From Prochlorococcus sp. AG-363-M17 (GTDB taxonomy: Bacteria > Cyanobacteriota > Cyanobacteriia > PCC-6307 > Cyanobiaceae), in contig QCFS01000011.1 of NCBI GenBank assembly GCA_003278365.1, positions 1 to 43,317 on the forward strand: DNA of 43,317 nt, in the 5' to 3' direction. Numbering within the stretch: the stretch's first letter is position 1; the number at the start of each line of letters is the position of its first letter. A program made the translations under genes and the position numbers. The notes beneath the pieces were generated by a model. It made no database searches, was not told where the DNA came from, and was given only the letters and a program-made list of their open reading frames with translations. Below, in pieces: positions 28,633-39,044 of the stretch.

Positions 28633-31434
28633 ATGGTTGCAAATGCCAAGACCCAGCAAGGGAACTTATTTAACGAGGCCTCCGAAGAATCGAACACAAT
28701 TCCTCCAATCTCCAAGGATGAGAAGTCAGACCTATGTGATCTTTCTGAAACAAATCTTGTAGCAGACGCAGAAAAAAGACCTAGAAAGCCCCAAAAAAAT
28801 CTCAAAGACTCACAAAAGCAAAGCAGCAGTTCAGATAGAGCCACCAGAGATTTGAACGACAATGAACCTGCTTGGTCTCACCACAGCTTGGTGGATCCTG
28901 AGAAGCTGACACCAATGATGAGACACTATGTGGAAATAAAATCTGCTAACCCAGAACGAGTATTGCTTTATAGGCTTGGTGATTTTTTTGAATGTTTCTT
29001 TGAAGATGCAATTCTGCTTTCTCAGCTACTTGAATTAACGCTCACAGGGAAAGAAGGTGGAAAATCAATTGGTCGAGTACCTATGGCGGGTATTCCACAT
29101 CATGCAGCTGAACGCTATTGCAGTGAATTAATAAGAAGAGGCCGCTGTATTGCACTTTGCGATCAACTAGAAGACACTCCTTCAAAGGGCACCTTACTTA
29201 AAAGAGGAGTTACAAGAGTCCTTACACCTGGGACAATTATCGAAGAAGGGATGTTATCTGCTAGAAAAAACAACTGGTTGGCAGCAGTTTTAATAGAAGA
29301 ACTAGAAGAAAATAATTGTTTTAATTGGGGGCTTGCGAAAGCTGACGTAAGTACAGGTGAGTTTCAAATCACACAACAAGAAGGTAAAGCAGAATTATTT
29401 CAAACATTGGCTCAGTTAGAAGCAGCAGAAATTTTATTGGGGTCTTCTGAAAAAGAGCAAACTCATGATTGGTATCCACAAGAAGTTAAAATTAAACGTA
29501 TAGGGAGCACTGCATTTACTTATCCAGAAGCTGAAAAAATATTAAAAGAGAGCTATCAATTAATCAATCTAGATTGCCTAGGCTTAGAAGATAGTCCTCT
29601 TGCATTAAGAACTGCAGGCGGTTTACTTTCATATATAAGGATGACAAAGCCTTTAAAAGAAGATATTGAATACAAAGCAATTCCACCAATAGAGTTACCA
29701 AAACTAAAAGTTGCTGAAAATAAGTTAAAGCTAGATGCCCAAACTAGAAGAAATCTTGAAATAACATCTACACAAAGAACAGGAAAGTTTCATGGCTCAT
29801 TGCTCTGGTCATTAGACAATACCCTTACAGCAATGGGAGGTAGATGTCTAAGGAGATGGCTTGAAGAACCGCTGTTAGATGTTAATGAAATTGAAACGAG
29901 GCAAAATATAATATCCTTTTTTGTAAAAAATAGATCACTAAGGAAAATAATACAAAAGCTGCTTCGTTCTATGGGGGATCTTGAGCGTTTGGCTGGAAGA
30001 GCTGGAGCTGGTCAATCTGGCGCCAGAGATCTAATCGCAATTGCTGATGGAATAGAAAGGCTACCAAAAGTTTCAAAACAACTGCCTTTTGATGAAAATT
30101 ATAGACCTAAGATTTTTGAAAGTTTAATTGAAATAGATCCAAAATTATTGGAGATTTCTAAAATGATTAGAGAAACAGTTATAGAAAGTCCCCCAATAAA
30201 TCTTAATGAAGGTGGACTGATCAATGACGGAGTAGATAAATTTTTAGATGGTCTCAGAAATCAACTAGATGACCAGAAGGAATGGCTAAAAGGTCAAGAG
30301 AGATTAGAACAACAGAATAGTGGTTACAATAATCTCAAACTTCAATATCATAGGACTTTTGGATACTTTCTTTCTATAAGCAGGGCAAAGGCTGGAGTTA
30401 TTCCAGAACATTGGATTAGAAGGCAAACACTTGCTAACGAAGAAAGATTTATAACTCCAGATTTAAAAGCAAGAGAAGGTAGAATTTTTCAATTAAAAAA
30501 TCGTACTTATGAACGTGAGTATGAAATTTTTTGCGATCTTCGCAAAGAAGTTGGCAAATGTGCTGCTCAAATTAGAAAAGCAGCACGATCAATCGCACAG
30601 CTCGATTCATTAATAAGTCTAGCAGAAGTTGCCGCTATAAATGGATATTGCAAGCCTAGGTTAAGTAAGCCTCTTTCAAAGAATATAAATGAAATTATAA
30701 AAATAAAAGGATCTAGGCACCCCGTAGTTGAACAACTATTAGCAGATAAATCTTTTACTCCAAATGATGTAGAGTTAGGAGATGATACTGATCTCATAAT
30801 CTTAACAGGACCAAATGCAAGTGGTAAAAGCTGTTATCTTCGACAAATAGGGTTAGTACAATTATTAGCACAAATAGGAAGTTGGGTTCCTGCAAAAGAG
30901 GCACATATGAGTATTGTTGATCAAATTTTTACTCGAGTAGGAGCAGTTGATGATTTAGCAGCAGGCCAATCTACTTTTATGGTAGAGATGTCAGAAACAG
31001 CTTATATATTGCATAATGCAACTAATCAATCACTCGTCTTATTAGACGAGATCGGTCGTGGAACTGCGACATATGATGGATTGTCTATAGCATGGGCTGT
31101 AAGTGAGTTCCTTGCAAAAGAAATTCAATGCAAAACTATTTTTGCTACTCATTATCATGAGTTAAATAATTTATCTAAAATTTTGTCAAATGTAAGAAAT
31201 TATCAAGTGTTAGTCGAGGAAAAGGGAGAAGATCTTTTGTTTCTACACCATGTCGTTTCTGGAGGTGCCTGCAAAAGTTACGGTATTAAAGCAGCTCGTC
31301 TTGCAGGTGTTCCCCAAATTGTTGTAGATCGTGCGCAATCTGTCTTGAATAACTTAGAGAACAATGAAAAAACTATAGATAATGACTTAAAGCCACAAGA
31401 AACGGATAAAGCAAATTTACCTCATGCCGCATAA
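28633..31434 (+). CDS. mutS: DNA mismatch repair protein MutS
   Basis: Recognises mismatches and small loops and starts repair. The mismatch-binding domain begins near residue 93 ([20 protein letters not shown], then GDFFECF with the Phe-x-Glu reader); the lever/clamp region follows; the ATPase has Walker A GPNASGKS (about 727), [14 protein letters not shown] and [17 protein letters not shown]. About 90 charged, Ser/Asn-rich residues precede the core, which is longer than in E. coli MutS. The ATG at 28633 has GGAGAGG upstream. Ends 5 bases before the convergent cobH. Confidence 0.97.
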   Translation: MVANAKTQQGNLFNEASEESNTIPPISKDEKSDLCDLSETNLVADAEKRPRKPQKNLKDSQKQSSSSDRATRDLNDNEPAWSHHSLVDPEKLTPMMRHYVEIKSANPERVLLYRLGDFFECFFEDAILLSQLLELTLTGKEGGKSIGRVPMAGIPHHAAERYCSELIRRGRCIALCDQLEDTPSKGTLLKRGVTRVLTPGTIIEEGMLSARKNNWLAAVLIEELEENNCFNWGLAKADVSTGEFQITQQEGKAELFQTLAQLEAAEILLGSSEKEQTHDWYPQEVKIKRIGSTAFTYPEAEKILKESYQLINLDCLGLEDSPLALRTAGGLLSYIRMTKPLKEDIEYKAIPPIELPKLKVAENKLKLDAQTRRNLEITSTQRTGKFHGSLLWSLDNTLTAMGGRCLRRWLEEPLLDVNEIETRQNIISFFVKNRSLRKIIQKLLRSMGDLERLAGRAGAGQSGARDLIAIADGIERLPKVSKQLPFDENYRPKIFESLIEIDPKLLEISKMIRETVIESPPINLNEGGLINDGVDKFLDGLRNQLDDQKEWLKGQERLEQQNSGYNNLKLQYHRTFGYFLSISRAKAGVIPEHWIRRQTLANEERFITPDLKAREGRIFQLKNRTYEREYEIFCDLRKEVGKCAAQIRKAARSIAQLDSLISLAEVAAINGYCKPRLSKPLSKNINEIIKIKGSRHPVVEQLLADKSFTPNDVELGDDTDLIILTGPNASGKSCYLRQIGLVQLLAQIGSWVPAKEAHMSIVDQIFTRVGAVDDLAAGQSTFMVEMSETAYILHNATNQSLVLLDEIGRGTATYDGLSIAWAVSEFLAKEIQCKTIFATHYHELNNLSKILSNVRNYQVLVEEKGEDLLFLHHVVSGGACKSYGIKAARLAGVPQIVVDRAQSVLNNLENNEKTIDNDLKPQETDKANLPHAA

Positions 31435-31439
31435 ACAAT

Positions 31440-32075
31440 TTAGATATGAAAGTATGATGCCCTGAGAAGAGCATTTACTGTTGCAGCAACTAAACTTGCC
31501 CCACCCCTAGTTCCAGAAAGTCGGATATGCGGTAAGCCGCTAGCAGCAAGTTTCGACTTGCTTTCTAAGACATTAATAAATCCTACTGGCATGCCAATAA
31601 TCAAGCTAGGTGGTTGAGCCCCTTCATCTACTAAATCAAGCAAAGTATTTAATGCTGTAGGTGCACTACCAATCAATACAATTGGGAGAGGTTCTGAAGA
31701 AACTTTTGAAGAAATTTCTGACCACGCGGCTTTCATTCCTGAGGCAGTCCTGGTCAAACCCTCAAAATCCTTATCAGCAGTCCAGTCCAGAACACAATTA
31801 ACAGGGGTTTTCAATGTCCTGCGAGCCATTGAAACGACAGCCGCTGAAGCCATATAAGTATCTGTGAGAACGGTCGCCCCAGCCAAAAGAGCATCCAAGG
31901 CAATATTGCAAGCGCCTGGACTAAAGCAAAGCAACTCTGCTAGAGCAAAATCTCCAGAACTGTGAATCAATCTCTCCAGAACCTGCTTTTGCAAAGCGTC
32001 TAAACCTGTAGAACCAAGCTGTTCCTGAATCAGCTGGATACTCTGAGAGAAAATTGGGTGATCAAAACTCTTCAC
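31440..32075 (-). CDS. cobH: Precorrin-8X methylmutase (cobalt-precorrin-8 isomerase)
   Basis: Moves the C11 methyl to C12 to give hydrogenobyrinate/cobyrinate in cobalamin synthesis. HPIFSQSIQLI, the catalytic His in ERLIHSSGDF (about 38), LTDTYMASAAV, GSAPTALNTLLDLV, GMPVGFINVLESKSKL and GTRGGASLVAATVNALL are conserved. 211 residues is normal. Start codon is GTG at 32075. It faces mutS and is divergent from holA. Confidence 0.95.
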   Translation of the reverse strand: MKSFDHPIFSQSIQLIQEQLGSTGLDALQKQVLERLIHSSGDFALAELLCFSPGACNIALDALLAGATVLTDTYMASAAVVSMARRTLKTPVNCVLDWTADKDFEGLTRTASGMKAAWSEISSKVSSEPLPIVLIGSAPTALNTLLDLVDEGAQPPSLIIGMPVGFINVLESKSKLAASGLPHIRLSGTRGGASLVAATVNALLRASYFHI

Positions 32076-32136
32076 TTTTCAACTGCACTAAAGGGACATA
32101 AGTCATCATCAAAGAGAAATTTCGTCGAATTCACGA

Positions 32137-33147
32137 ATGCCAATCCATCTGATTTGGGGAGACGACATGGCAGGGCGAGAAAGCTGCATCAATGATCTCA
32201 TTGAAAAAAGAATTGATCCAGCATGGAGCAGTCTCAACCTCACTCGTATAGATGGATCAGAGTGTAGTGAAGCCATCCAAGCTTTGGAAGAAGCCAGAAC
32301 AGCACCTTTTGGTCTAGGAGAAAAGATTGTTTTAGTTAACAACAGTCCGTTTCTTAATGGATGTAGCAACCAACTAGCAAGTCTTTTTGAAGAAGCCATT
32401 ACACTTATACCAACTAATACCCATTTGGTACTAATCAACACAAATAAGCCTGATGGTCGAATCAAGAATACAAAAGCAATACAAAAGTTAGTCAAATCAA
32501 ATCTTGCAACCGAAAAAAGCTTTCAATTACCTAATATTTGGGATGAAAGAGGACAAAAGGAATTAGTCCAACAAATAACTGAGCAATTAGAGGTGCAAAT
32601 AGAGCCTCATGCAATTTCAGCATTAATAGAAGCTATAGGAAATGACAGTATTCGTATTTTCTCTGAACTAAAAAAACTCAGTATTTTTGCCGAGACTGAA
32701 CAAGCATCCAATAGTGGAAAAAAAGCTCCAAAGTTAATAACACATAAAGCTGTTAAGGACCTTGTAAGCGGAATATCTACTAATAGTCTTCAAATTGGCG
32801 ATTCACTTCTGGCAACAGAAACTGGGGAAGCCATCTCAAGGATCAATTCTCTTTTAGATAATGGTGAGCCTGCGCTAAAAATTGTTGCAACACTAATTGG
32901 ACAAGTGAGAGGATGGTTATGGGTAAGCCTATTAGAGCAAGAGGGTGAAAGAGATGTAAATGTGATCGCTAAAGCTGCAGGAATAAATAATCCAAAGCGC
33001 ATCTATGTCATGCGAAAACAACTCAAGGGACATATGCCAGAATTTTTTTTAAAGCAACTAGGCCAATTGCTAGAAATTGAAGCTTCACTCAAAATGGGAG
33101 TTGACCCCAAGGATGCCTTCAAAGATGGACTATTGCGCATTATCTGA
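32137..33147 (+). CDS. holA: DNA polymerase III delta subunit
   Basis: Clamp-loader subunit that opens the beta sliding clamp. The 336-residue protein starts MPIHLIWGDDMAGRESCIND and has LVLINTNKPDGRIKNTKA, and LDNGEPALKIVATLIGQVRGWL followed by PKRIYVMRKQLKG, matching HolA/DUF1887-free cyanobacterial delta. The beta-binding N-domain residues cannot be placed exactly by eye. It is 51 bases upstream of lysC, likely in the same transcript. Confidence 0.88.
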   Translation: MPIHLIWGDDMAGRESCINDLIEKRIDPAWSSLNLTRIDGSECSEAIQALEEARTAPFGLGEKIVLVNNSPFLNGCSNQLASLFEEAITLIPTNTHLVLINTNKPDGRIKNTKAIQKLVKSNLATEKSFQLPNIWDERGQKELVQQITEQLEVQIEPHAISALIEAIGNDSIRIFSELKKLSIFAETEQASNSGKKAPKLITHKAVKDLVSGISTNSLQIGDSLLATETGEAISRINSLLDNGEPALKIVATLIGQVRGWLWVSLLEQEGERDVNVIAKAAGINNPKRIYVMRKQLKGHMPEFFLKQLGQLLEIEASLKMGVDPKDAFKDGLLRII

Positions 33148-33198
33148 ATAATGGTGCCCTCAAACTGAAATAATTAAAGTTCTTCCTCTAAAGCCAAA

Positions 33199-34956
33199 AT
33201 GGCGCTACTGGTGCAAAAATTTGGCGGCACATCTGTCGGAAACGTAGAGCGCATTAAGGCTGTCGCAGAAAGAATTGCTGCTTCAAAAGAACAGGGTAAT
33301 GACTTAGTCGTCGTTGTATCAGCAATGGGTGATACAACCAATGAACTCACTGCACTTGCTAAAAAAATTAGCGCTCACCCTCCTAATAGAGAAATGGACA
33401 TGCTTTTGTCCACTGGAGAGCAGGTTTCAATCGCTTTACTTTCAATTGCCCTAAATGAACTCGGTATCCCTGCAGTCTCGATGACAGGAACACAGGTTGG
33501 AATAGTTACTGAGTCAGCTCATGGCAAAGCAAGGATTCTCGAAATAAAAACCGACCGAATAAAAGCGCTGCTAGAAGAAGGTCAAGTAGTTGTGGTGGCA
33601 GGCTTCCAAGGGACTTCACTAAGTAGCGGAGGTACAGCTGAAATTACTACTCTTGGCAGAGGAGGCTCTGACACATCAGGAGTAGCACTTGCAGCTGCCC
33701 TAAATGCGGATGCTTGCGAAATCTATACAGACGTCCCTGGGGTACTTTCAACTGATCCAAGGAAAGTTGCCGAGGCAAGGTTGTTAGAAGAAATTAGTTG
33801 TGATGAAATGCTTGAACTTGCAAGTCTTGGTGCAGCTGTATTGCATCCAAGAGCAGTAGAAATTGCTAGAAATTATGGAATTACCTTATTTGTACGTTCA
33901 AGCTGGAACAATGATTCTGGAACCAAGCTAACTAGTCAATCAAATCGACAAATAGGTCAAGAAGGACTAGAACTAGGTAGACCTGTAGATGGCGTAGAGC
34001 TACTTGAAAATCAAGCAGTAATAGCTATATCACACTTACCTGATCTACCTGGAATAGCAGCTCAATTATTCGAAGAGCTGTCCAAAGGTAATGTCAATGT
34101 TGACCTAATCATTCAGTCTACGCATCAAGGAAATAGCAATGATATAACATTCACTGTTGATCAAGAAAACTTAGAAAAGGCTCGTACACTTTCAAAAAGT
34201 GTGCTTCAAACAATTGGTGGGAAGATATCTGCTGAAGACAACATGAGTAAGCTAAGTATTAGCGGAGCAGGAATAATGGGTAGGCCTGGAATAGCCGCAA
34301 CACTATTTGACACTATTTCTAGATCTGGCATCAATCTAAGATTAATCGCAACCAGCGAAGTTAAAGTTAGTTGCGTTATTGATAAGGATCTAGGCAATAA
34401 AGCGTTAAGAGCTGTAAGCTCTTCTTTTGAACTTAATGATCATCAAACTTTTATAAATCCAATTCAAGTTAATAACAACTGCCCAGAAGTTAGGGGGGTT
34501 GCCCTAGATACTGATCAAGCTCAACTGAGTGTTATACATGTTCCAAATAGACCTGGAACAGCAGCTTCACTATGTGCTGCAATGGCTGAATCATCTATAA
34601 GTGTAGACGCAATTGTTCAGTCTGAAAGACAGCATGAAGATGGTAGTCGCGACATAAGTTTTATCTTGAAAAAAGACAATCTTGATCAAGCGCAAAAAGT
34701 CCTAGGTCCGCTTCTCGCTCAATGGCCAGGAGCAAATGTGCAAGAAGGGCCTGCTATCGCAAGAATCAGTGCTGTTGGGGCAGGTATGCCTAATACAGCT
34801 GGAACCGCAGGAAGAATGTTTCGTGCAATTGCAAGCGCAGGGATAAATATAGCCATGATTGCTACAAGTGAAATCCGTACAAGTTGTGTAATTGCAGAAG
34901 AAGATGGTTTAGCAGCTTTAAAAGCCGTTCATAAGGAATTTAATCTAGATAAATAA
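33199..34956 (+). CDS. lysC: Aspartate kinase with four ACT domains
   Basis: Phosphorylates aspartate as the first step toward lysine, threonine and methionine. The kinase domain (to about residue 245) has VQKFGGTSVGNVERI, VVSAMGDTTNEL, TTLGRGGSDTSGVALAA and YTDVPGVLSTDPR. The regulatory half repeats ACT modules, with starts visible as LPGIAAQLFEELSKGNVNVD, PGIAATLFDTISRSGINLR, PGTAASLCAAMAESSISVD and TAGRMFRAIASAGINIA; two copies end with SEV/IRTSCVI-type strands that bind effector. Four ACTs is the known cyanobacterial arrangement. dapA and asd lie about 6 kb downstream on the opposite strand. Confidence 0.97.
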   Translation: MALLVQKFGGTSVGNVERIKAVAERIAASKEQGNDLVVVVSAMGDTTNELTALAKKISAHPPNREMDMLLSTGEQVSIALLSIALNELGIPAVSMTGTQVGIVTESAHGKARILEIKTDRIKALLEEGQVVVVAGFQGTSLSSGGTAEITTLGRGGSDTSGVALAAALNADACEIYTDVPGVLSTDPRKVAEARLLEEISCDEMLELASLGAAVLHPRAVEIARNYGITLFVRSSWNNDSGTKLTSQSNRQIGQEGLELGRPVDGVELLENQAVIAISHLPDLPGIAAQLFEELSKGNVNVDLIIQSTHQGNSNDITFTVDQENLEKARTLSKSVLQTIGGKISAEDNMSKLSISGAGIMGRPGIAATLFDTISRSGINLRLIATSEVKVSCVIDKDLGNKALRAVSSSFELNDHQTFINPIQVNNNCPEVRGVALDTDQAQLSVIHVPNRPGTAASLCAAMAESSISVDAIVQSERQHEDGSRDISFILKKDNLDQAQKVLGPLLAQWPGANVQEGPAIARISAVGAGMPNTAGTAGRMFRAIASAGINIAMIATSEIRTSCVIAEEDGLAALKAVHKEFNLDK

Positions 34957-34969
34957 ACTTTAAAAGCTT

Positions 34970-37009
34970 TTACTGTGCTCCAGACATTCTTTTTCTTAAC
35001 TTCTTGATCTTGTCTCTTATCTTCGCAGCTTCCTCAAAATCTAACTCTTCTGCAGCACTTTTCATTTTCTTTTCAAATTTATCAATAAGCTCTGGAAGAG
35101 CCTCCAGGATAATTGCTGAATCTGAATCGTCATCAATACTATCTACTGCTTTACCGACCACTTTAATAAAATCCTCTCCTTCAGAGTCTTGTTGCAACCT
35201 TCTTGAAAGTTCAAGAAAAGACAATATTGAATTACTTGCTTTCTTACCTGCAGGAGAAGGAATAATATCATTTTTTTTATTATAATCATCTTGGATATTT
35301 CGACGTCTTTCTGTTTCTGACAATGCTTTAGCCATGGAATCAGTCATTCTATCTGCATACATAATCGCCATGCCTTCAATATGTCTAGCAGCACGACCAA
35401 TTGTCTGAATCAGTGACCTTTGAGCTCGCAAAAAGCCTTCTTTATCGGCATCAAGTATTACCACTAAAGATACCTCAGGAAGATCTAATCCCTCTCTAAG
35501 TAAATTCACGCCTACAAGAACATCATACTCTCCTAGCCGTAAATCCTGAATAATCTCAATTCGCTCAATTGAATGTATTTCAGAATGAAGGTAGCGAACC
35601 CTGACTTTATTATCTGCCAGATAATCTGTTAGATCTTCTGCCATTCTCTTCGTTAAGGTAGTAATTAAAACTCGTTGCTTTTTTTTTGATCTTTTACGTA
35701 TTTCTCCCAGTAAATCATCTACCTGACCCTTAGTTGGACGGACTTCAACAACAGGATCAAGAACTCCTGTTGGTCTAATCACTTGTTCAACAATTTTGTT
35801 TTCACTTATCTCAAGCTCCCAGTTACCAGGTGTTGCACTAATAAATATAGTTTGAAAAGCCTTTTGCCAAAACTCATCACTCTTTAATGGTCTATTATCT
35901 GCAGCACTAGGTAATCTAAAACCATGATCAATTAATACCTTTTTCCTTGCTTGATCCCCATTATACATCGCTTGTAGTTGTGAACACGTAACATGACTCT
36001 CATCAACAACTAGCAGCCAATCTTCTGGAAAGTAATCTATTAAACATTCAGGTGGTGTACCTACAGATCTACCTGACAAATGTCGTGCATAATTCTCTAC
36101 ACCATTACAGTAACCCACTTCACTCAACATTTCTAGATCATACATAGTCCTCTGCTCTAACCTTTGAGCCTCTAACAACTTGCCTTCAATATTTAATTCG
36201 GCTAAGCGTTCCTTAAGTTCTTCACGAATTGCTGAAATAGCCTCTTTTAGTTTATCTTTTGGAGTTACAAAGTGCTTGGCTGGATATATGCTAATAGTTT
36301 CAAGGCTCTGAAGGATTTCTCCAGTTGTCGGATCAACATACCTAATCGCTTCGATCTCATCACCAAACAATTCTATTCGGACTAACCTATCATCATAAGC
36401 AGGCCCAATTTCCAAAACATCCCCTTTAACCCTGAACCGGCCTCGAGCAATATCATAGTCATTGCGCGCGTACTGATTATTAACTAATTTCCTCAGTGAT
36501 CCTCTTAGGTCTATACTACTTCCAATATTAAATTTAACCGCTGCGTTTAGGTATTCACTAGGCATTCCTAAACCATATATACAACTAATAGAAGCAACAA
36601 CAATCACATCCCGGCGCTCAAACAATGAACGAGTTGCAGAATGTCGAAGCATATCTATTTCTTCATTGATAGATGCAGTTTTCGCTATGTAAGTATCACT
36701 TACTGGTACATAAGCTTCAGGTTGATAATAATCATAATAAGATATAAAATACTCCACTGCATTATGCGGAAAAAATTCTCTCAACTCATTGCATAGTTGA
36801 GCTGCAAGAGTTTTATTATGTGCAAGTACTAAAGTAGGTCTTTGAGTTTGTGCGATGACATTAGCTATTGTGAATGTCTTACCTGTTCCAGTAGCACCCA
36901 AGAGCGTCTGATAGCGCTCATAATTATTAACACCTTCTACCAAGCGAGAAATAGCTTCAGGCTGATCGCCTTTAGGACTATAAGGAGAAACAAGGTGATA
37001 ATTAGACAT
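34970..37009 (-). CDS. uvrB: UvrABC system protein B
   Basis: Damage-verifying helicase of nucleotide excision repair. Walker [16 protein letters not shown] (37-50), the damage-binding beta hairpin [22 protein letters not shown], motif V/VI ([36 protein letters not shown]) and the C-terminal UVR motif ([18 protein letters not shown]) that contacts UvrC are complete. 679 residues is normal. The DUF561 gene lies 109 bases upstream on the same strand. Confidence 0.98.
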   Translation of the reverse strand: MSNYHLVSPYSPKGDQPEAISRLVEGVNNYERYQTLLGATGTGKTFTIANVIAQTQRPTLVLAHNKTLAAQLCNELREFFPHNAVEYFISYYDYYQPEAYVPVSDTYIAKTASINEEIDMLRHSATRSLFERRDVIVVASISCIYGLGMPSEYLNAAVKFNIGSSIDLRGSLRKLVNNQYARNDYDIARGRFRVKGDVLEIGPAYDDRLVRIELFGDEIEAIRYVDPTTGEILQSLETISIYPAKHFVTPKDKLKEAISAIREELKERLAELNIEGKLLEAQRLEQRTMYDLEMLSEVGYCNGVENYARHLSGRSVGTPPECLIDYFPEDWLLVVDESHVTCSQLQAMYNGDQARKKVLIDHGFRLPSAADNRPLKSDEFWQKAFQTIFISATPGNWELEISENKIVEQVIRPTGVLDPVVEVRPTKGQVDDLLGEIRKRSKKKQRVLITTLTKRMAEDLTDYLADNKVRVRYLHSEIHSIERIEIIQDLRLGEYDVLVGVNLLREGLDLPEVSLVVILDADKEGFLRAQRSLIQTIGRAARHIEGMAIMYADRMTDSMAKALSETERRRNIQDDYNKKNDIIPSPAGKKASNSILSFLELSRRLQQDSEGEDFIKVVGKAVDSIDDDSDSAIILEALPELIDKFEKKMKSAAEELDFEEAAKIRDKIKKLRKRMSGAQ

Positions 37010-37118
37010 CTTTTTTTGCTATTCAACTAAAAATTGATCTTTAATGATTACATTAAGACTTCTTTAATAAAGAACATTAATGTTCTACTTTATAGGGATT
37101 TAAAGCTGGTTTAAATCA

Positions 37119-37889
37119 CTACAAAGTAGAGGTTATTTTTACCTGAAGTGACTCTCTAAGACTTCTTATTGCTGCAAGCATTTCTAATTGATTATCTAAT
37201 CGGTTTACCAAAGAGCCGACACCTACGCCACTTGCGCCAACCGCTATAGCCATAGGTACAGTGACCTCAGAAAGTCCTGAAGCAGTGATAATCGGAACGT
37301 TCGCCTGTGAGTCAATCAAAGCATTAGAAATCATTTTAGTAGCTGAAAGTGTAGGAACTGCTTTTTCAATCAATCCTTGAATGCCAGGACTAAGTGGCTC
37401 AGCACTAGTACCTCCCTCAGTTTGTATCAAATCTGCGCCCGACAAAATTAAATCAATGGCCAATTGACTTTGCTCTCCAAAAGGTAGTGTATGAGGCACT
37501 GTGACCGAAAGAACCACTTCAGGTAACAATTCCCTCGTCTGACGAGTTAACAGCAAAACCTCTGCTGCATCAAAAAAGCGTCCTTGTGAATAAAAAGAAT
37601 CAAAATTACCTATCTCAATCATTGATGCCCCGGCAGAGACAGCTGGCGGGAAAAGTTCGGGGTCTACTGCGCTAACACAAACTGGAAGTTTAGATGCTTC
37701 TCTAGCGATCTCCACCAGACTGGGATCACAAGCAACATCAAGCAAGTCAGCACCACCCCGACCAGCAGCCCAGGCAATCTTCTCAACAGAAGACTTGTCA
37801 AAATTATTGAGTCCTGCAATGACTTTTAGCAAAGAGCGCTGATTCAAACTTGCCTGCAAAGACTCAGGTAAAGCATTAAGACGTGACAT
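37119..37889 (-). CDS. DUF561 / Ycf23 family TIM-barrel protein
   Basis: Conserved protein of cyanobacteria and some plastids with unknown function. The 256 residues read like a TIM barrel with a C-terminal phosphate-binding pattern: LKVIAGLNNFD, GGADLLDVACDP, LPVCVSAVDPE, MIEIGNFDSFY, LSVTVPHTLP, ADLIQTEGGTS and PIITASGLSEVTVPMAIAVGASGVGVGS. The last resembles the standard phosphate site of nanE/thiE-like barrels. Divergent from tilS (84 bases between starts). Confidence 0.88.
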   Translation of the reverse strand: MSRLNALPESLQASLNQRSLLKVIAGLNNFDKSSVEKIAWAAGRGGADLLDVACDPSLVEIAREASKLPVCVSAVDPELFPPAVSAGASMIEIGNFDSFYSQGRFFDAAEVLLLTRQTRELLPEVVLSVTVPHTLPFGEQSQLAIDLILSGADLIQTEGGTSAEPLSPGIQGLIEKAVPTLSATKMISNALIDSQANVPIITASGLSEVTVPMAIAVGASGVGVGSLVNRLDNQLEMLAAIRSLRESLQVKITSTL

Positions 37890-37973
37890 CTAAAAATTTA
37901 TGGATAAACAAATTCTCCCATTGGCTAAGGGAAATAGCTGCAGACTGTCATCAGGTGGGTAAAACTCATACCT

Positions 37974-38999
37974 ATGAACCCGTCTTGCGATAGCTCCCAA
38001 AATTGGAGTCCATTTCACAAAAGACTTCATGAAAGCCTCCTGGGTAACCCAAAACAACTCCCTCGAGGCGCAGCACTCTTGATAGCTGTATCTGGGGGAC
38101 AAGATTCAATGGCTCTTTTAGGTCTATTGATAGATCTCCAACGAATACATAAATGGAAACTTCACGTTTGGCACGGGGACCATGCATGGCATCCCAAGTC
38201 AAAGCAGATTGCTCAAGAGCTCAAAAATTGGTGCGAAGCTAAAAAAATACCTTTCTTAGGAGATCGGGCAAAGGCTGGAACAACTAGTAACGAATCTTCA
38301 GCACGAAATTGGCGCTATCAAAAGTTGGCCTTATCCCTCAACAAAATTTGTTCTTTAAACATCTGTGAACATGTTTTAACAGCTCATAACGCAAGCGATA
38401 GAGCAGAAACACTTCTACTCAATCTTGCACGAGGTACAGACCTTGCAGGGTTAGGGACTTTGAGAAGTCAAAGACCTCTTGATATTTCTAATTTTGGTGA
38501 AAAAGTTCAACTAGTTCGACCAATGTTGATATTTAATAGAGAAGAAACAAAATCAATATGCAATGAACTAAATTTACCTATTTGGATAGATCCATCAAAT
38601 CAAGATAACTGCTTTCGAAGAAATCTTATTAGGCATAAAATAATTCCTCTGTTTGAAGAAATTCATCCAGGTAGTAGCAAGCGAATCGCCTCACTGGCTG
38701 GAAGGCTAGCAAATTACAGAGATGACCAAGAAAGTATGGCTTTATTAGCGATTTCTGCAGTCGATCATCCCAAAGGCCTCTGCAGGCAAAAGCTACTAAA
38801 TATGTCCACTACATCCAGAGCAACTTTATTATCTATTTGGTTAAAAAAAGCAAATGCTCCAGCGATATCATCGAGACAACTTTTAAGTATTAGTAATAGA
38901 ATTGGTGCTAAAAAACCTCCTGGGAGAATATCTATAGCTAAACATTGGGAAATAAATTGGACTCGAGAACTTGTTGAACTAATTCCTAGTCAAAAATAA
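37974..38999 (+). CDS. tilS: tRNA(Ile)-lysidine synthetase
   Basis: Converts C34 of the CAU-anticodon tRNA-Ile to lysidine so that it reads AUA. The N-terminal PP-loop AVSGGQDSMALLGLL (ATP site, 38-52), GDHAWHPKSKQIAQELKNWC, ARNWRYQKL, TAHNASDRAETLLLNLARGT and NCFRRNLIRHKIIPLFEEI are diagnostic. At 341 residues it lacks the C-terminal extension of the E. coli enzyme, as usual in cyanobacteria. It is convergent with rnj. Confidence 0.96.
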   Translation: MNPSCDSSQNWSPFHKRLHESLLGNPKQLPRGAALLIAVSGGQDSMALLGLLIDLQRIHKWKLHVWHGDHAWHPKSKQIAQELKNWCEAKKIPFLGDRAKAGTTSNESSARNWRYQKLALSLNKICSLNICEHVLTAHNASDRAETLLLNLARGTDLAGLGTLRSQRPLDISNFGEKVQLVRPMLIFNREETKSICNELNLPIWIDPSNQDNCFRRNLIRHKIIPLFEEIHPGSSKRIASLAGRLANYRDDQESMALLAISAVDHPKGLCRQKLLNMSTTSRATLLSIWLKKANAPAISSRQLLSISNRIGAKKPPGRISIAKHWEINWTRELVELIPSQK

Positions 39000-39044
39000 A
39001 CACTTTTCACATAAATATAAACCACAACCATTGATCTTGTAATC

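Noticed and set aside
28575-28862. 95-codon minus-strand frame opposite the start of mutS
   Set aside because: It is antisense to the charged N-terminal extension of mutS, and its hydrophobic character is just the complement of that composition.
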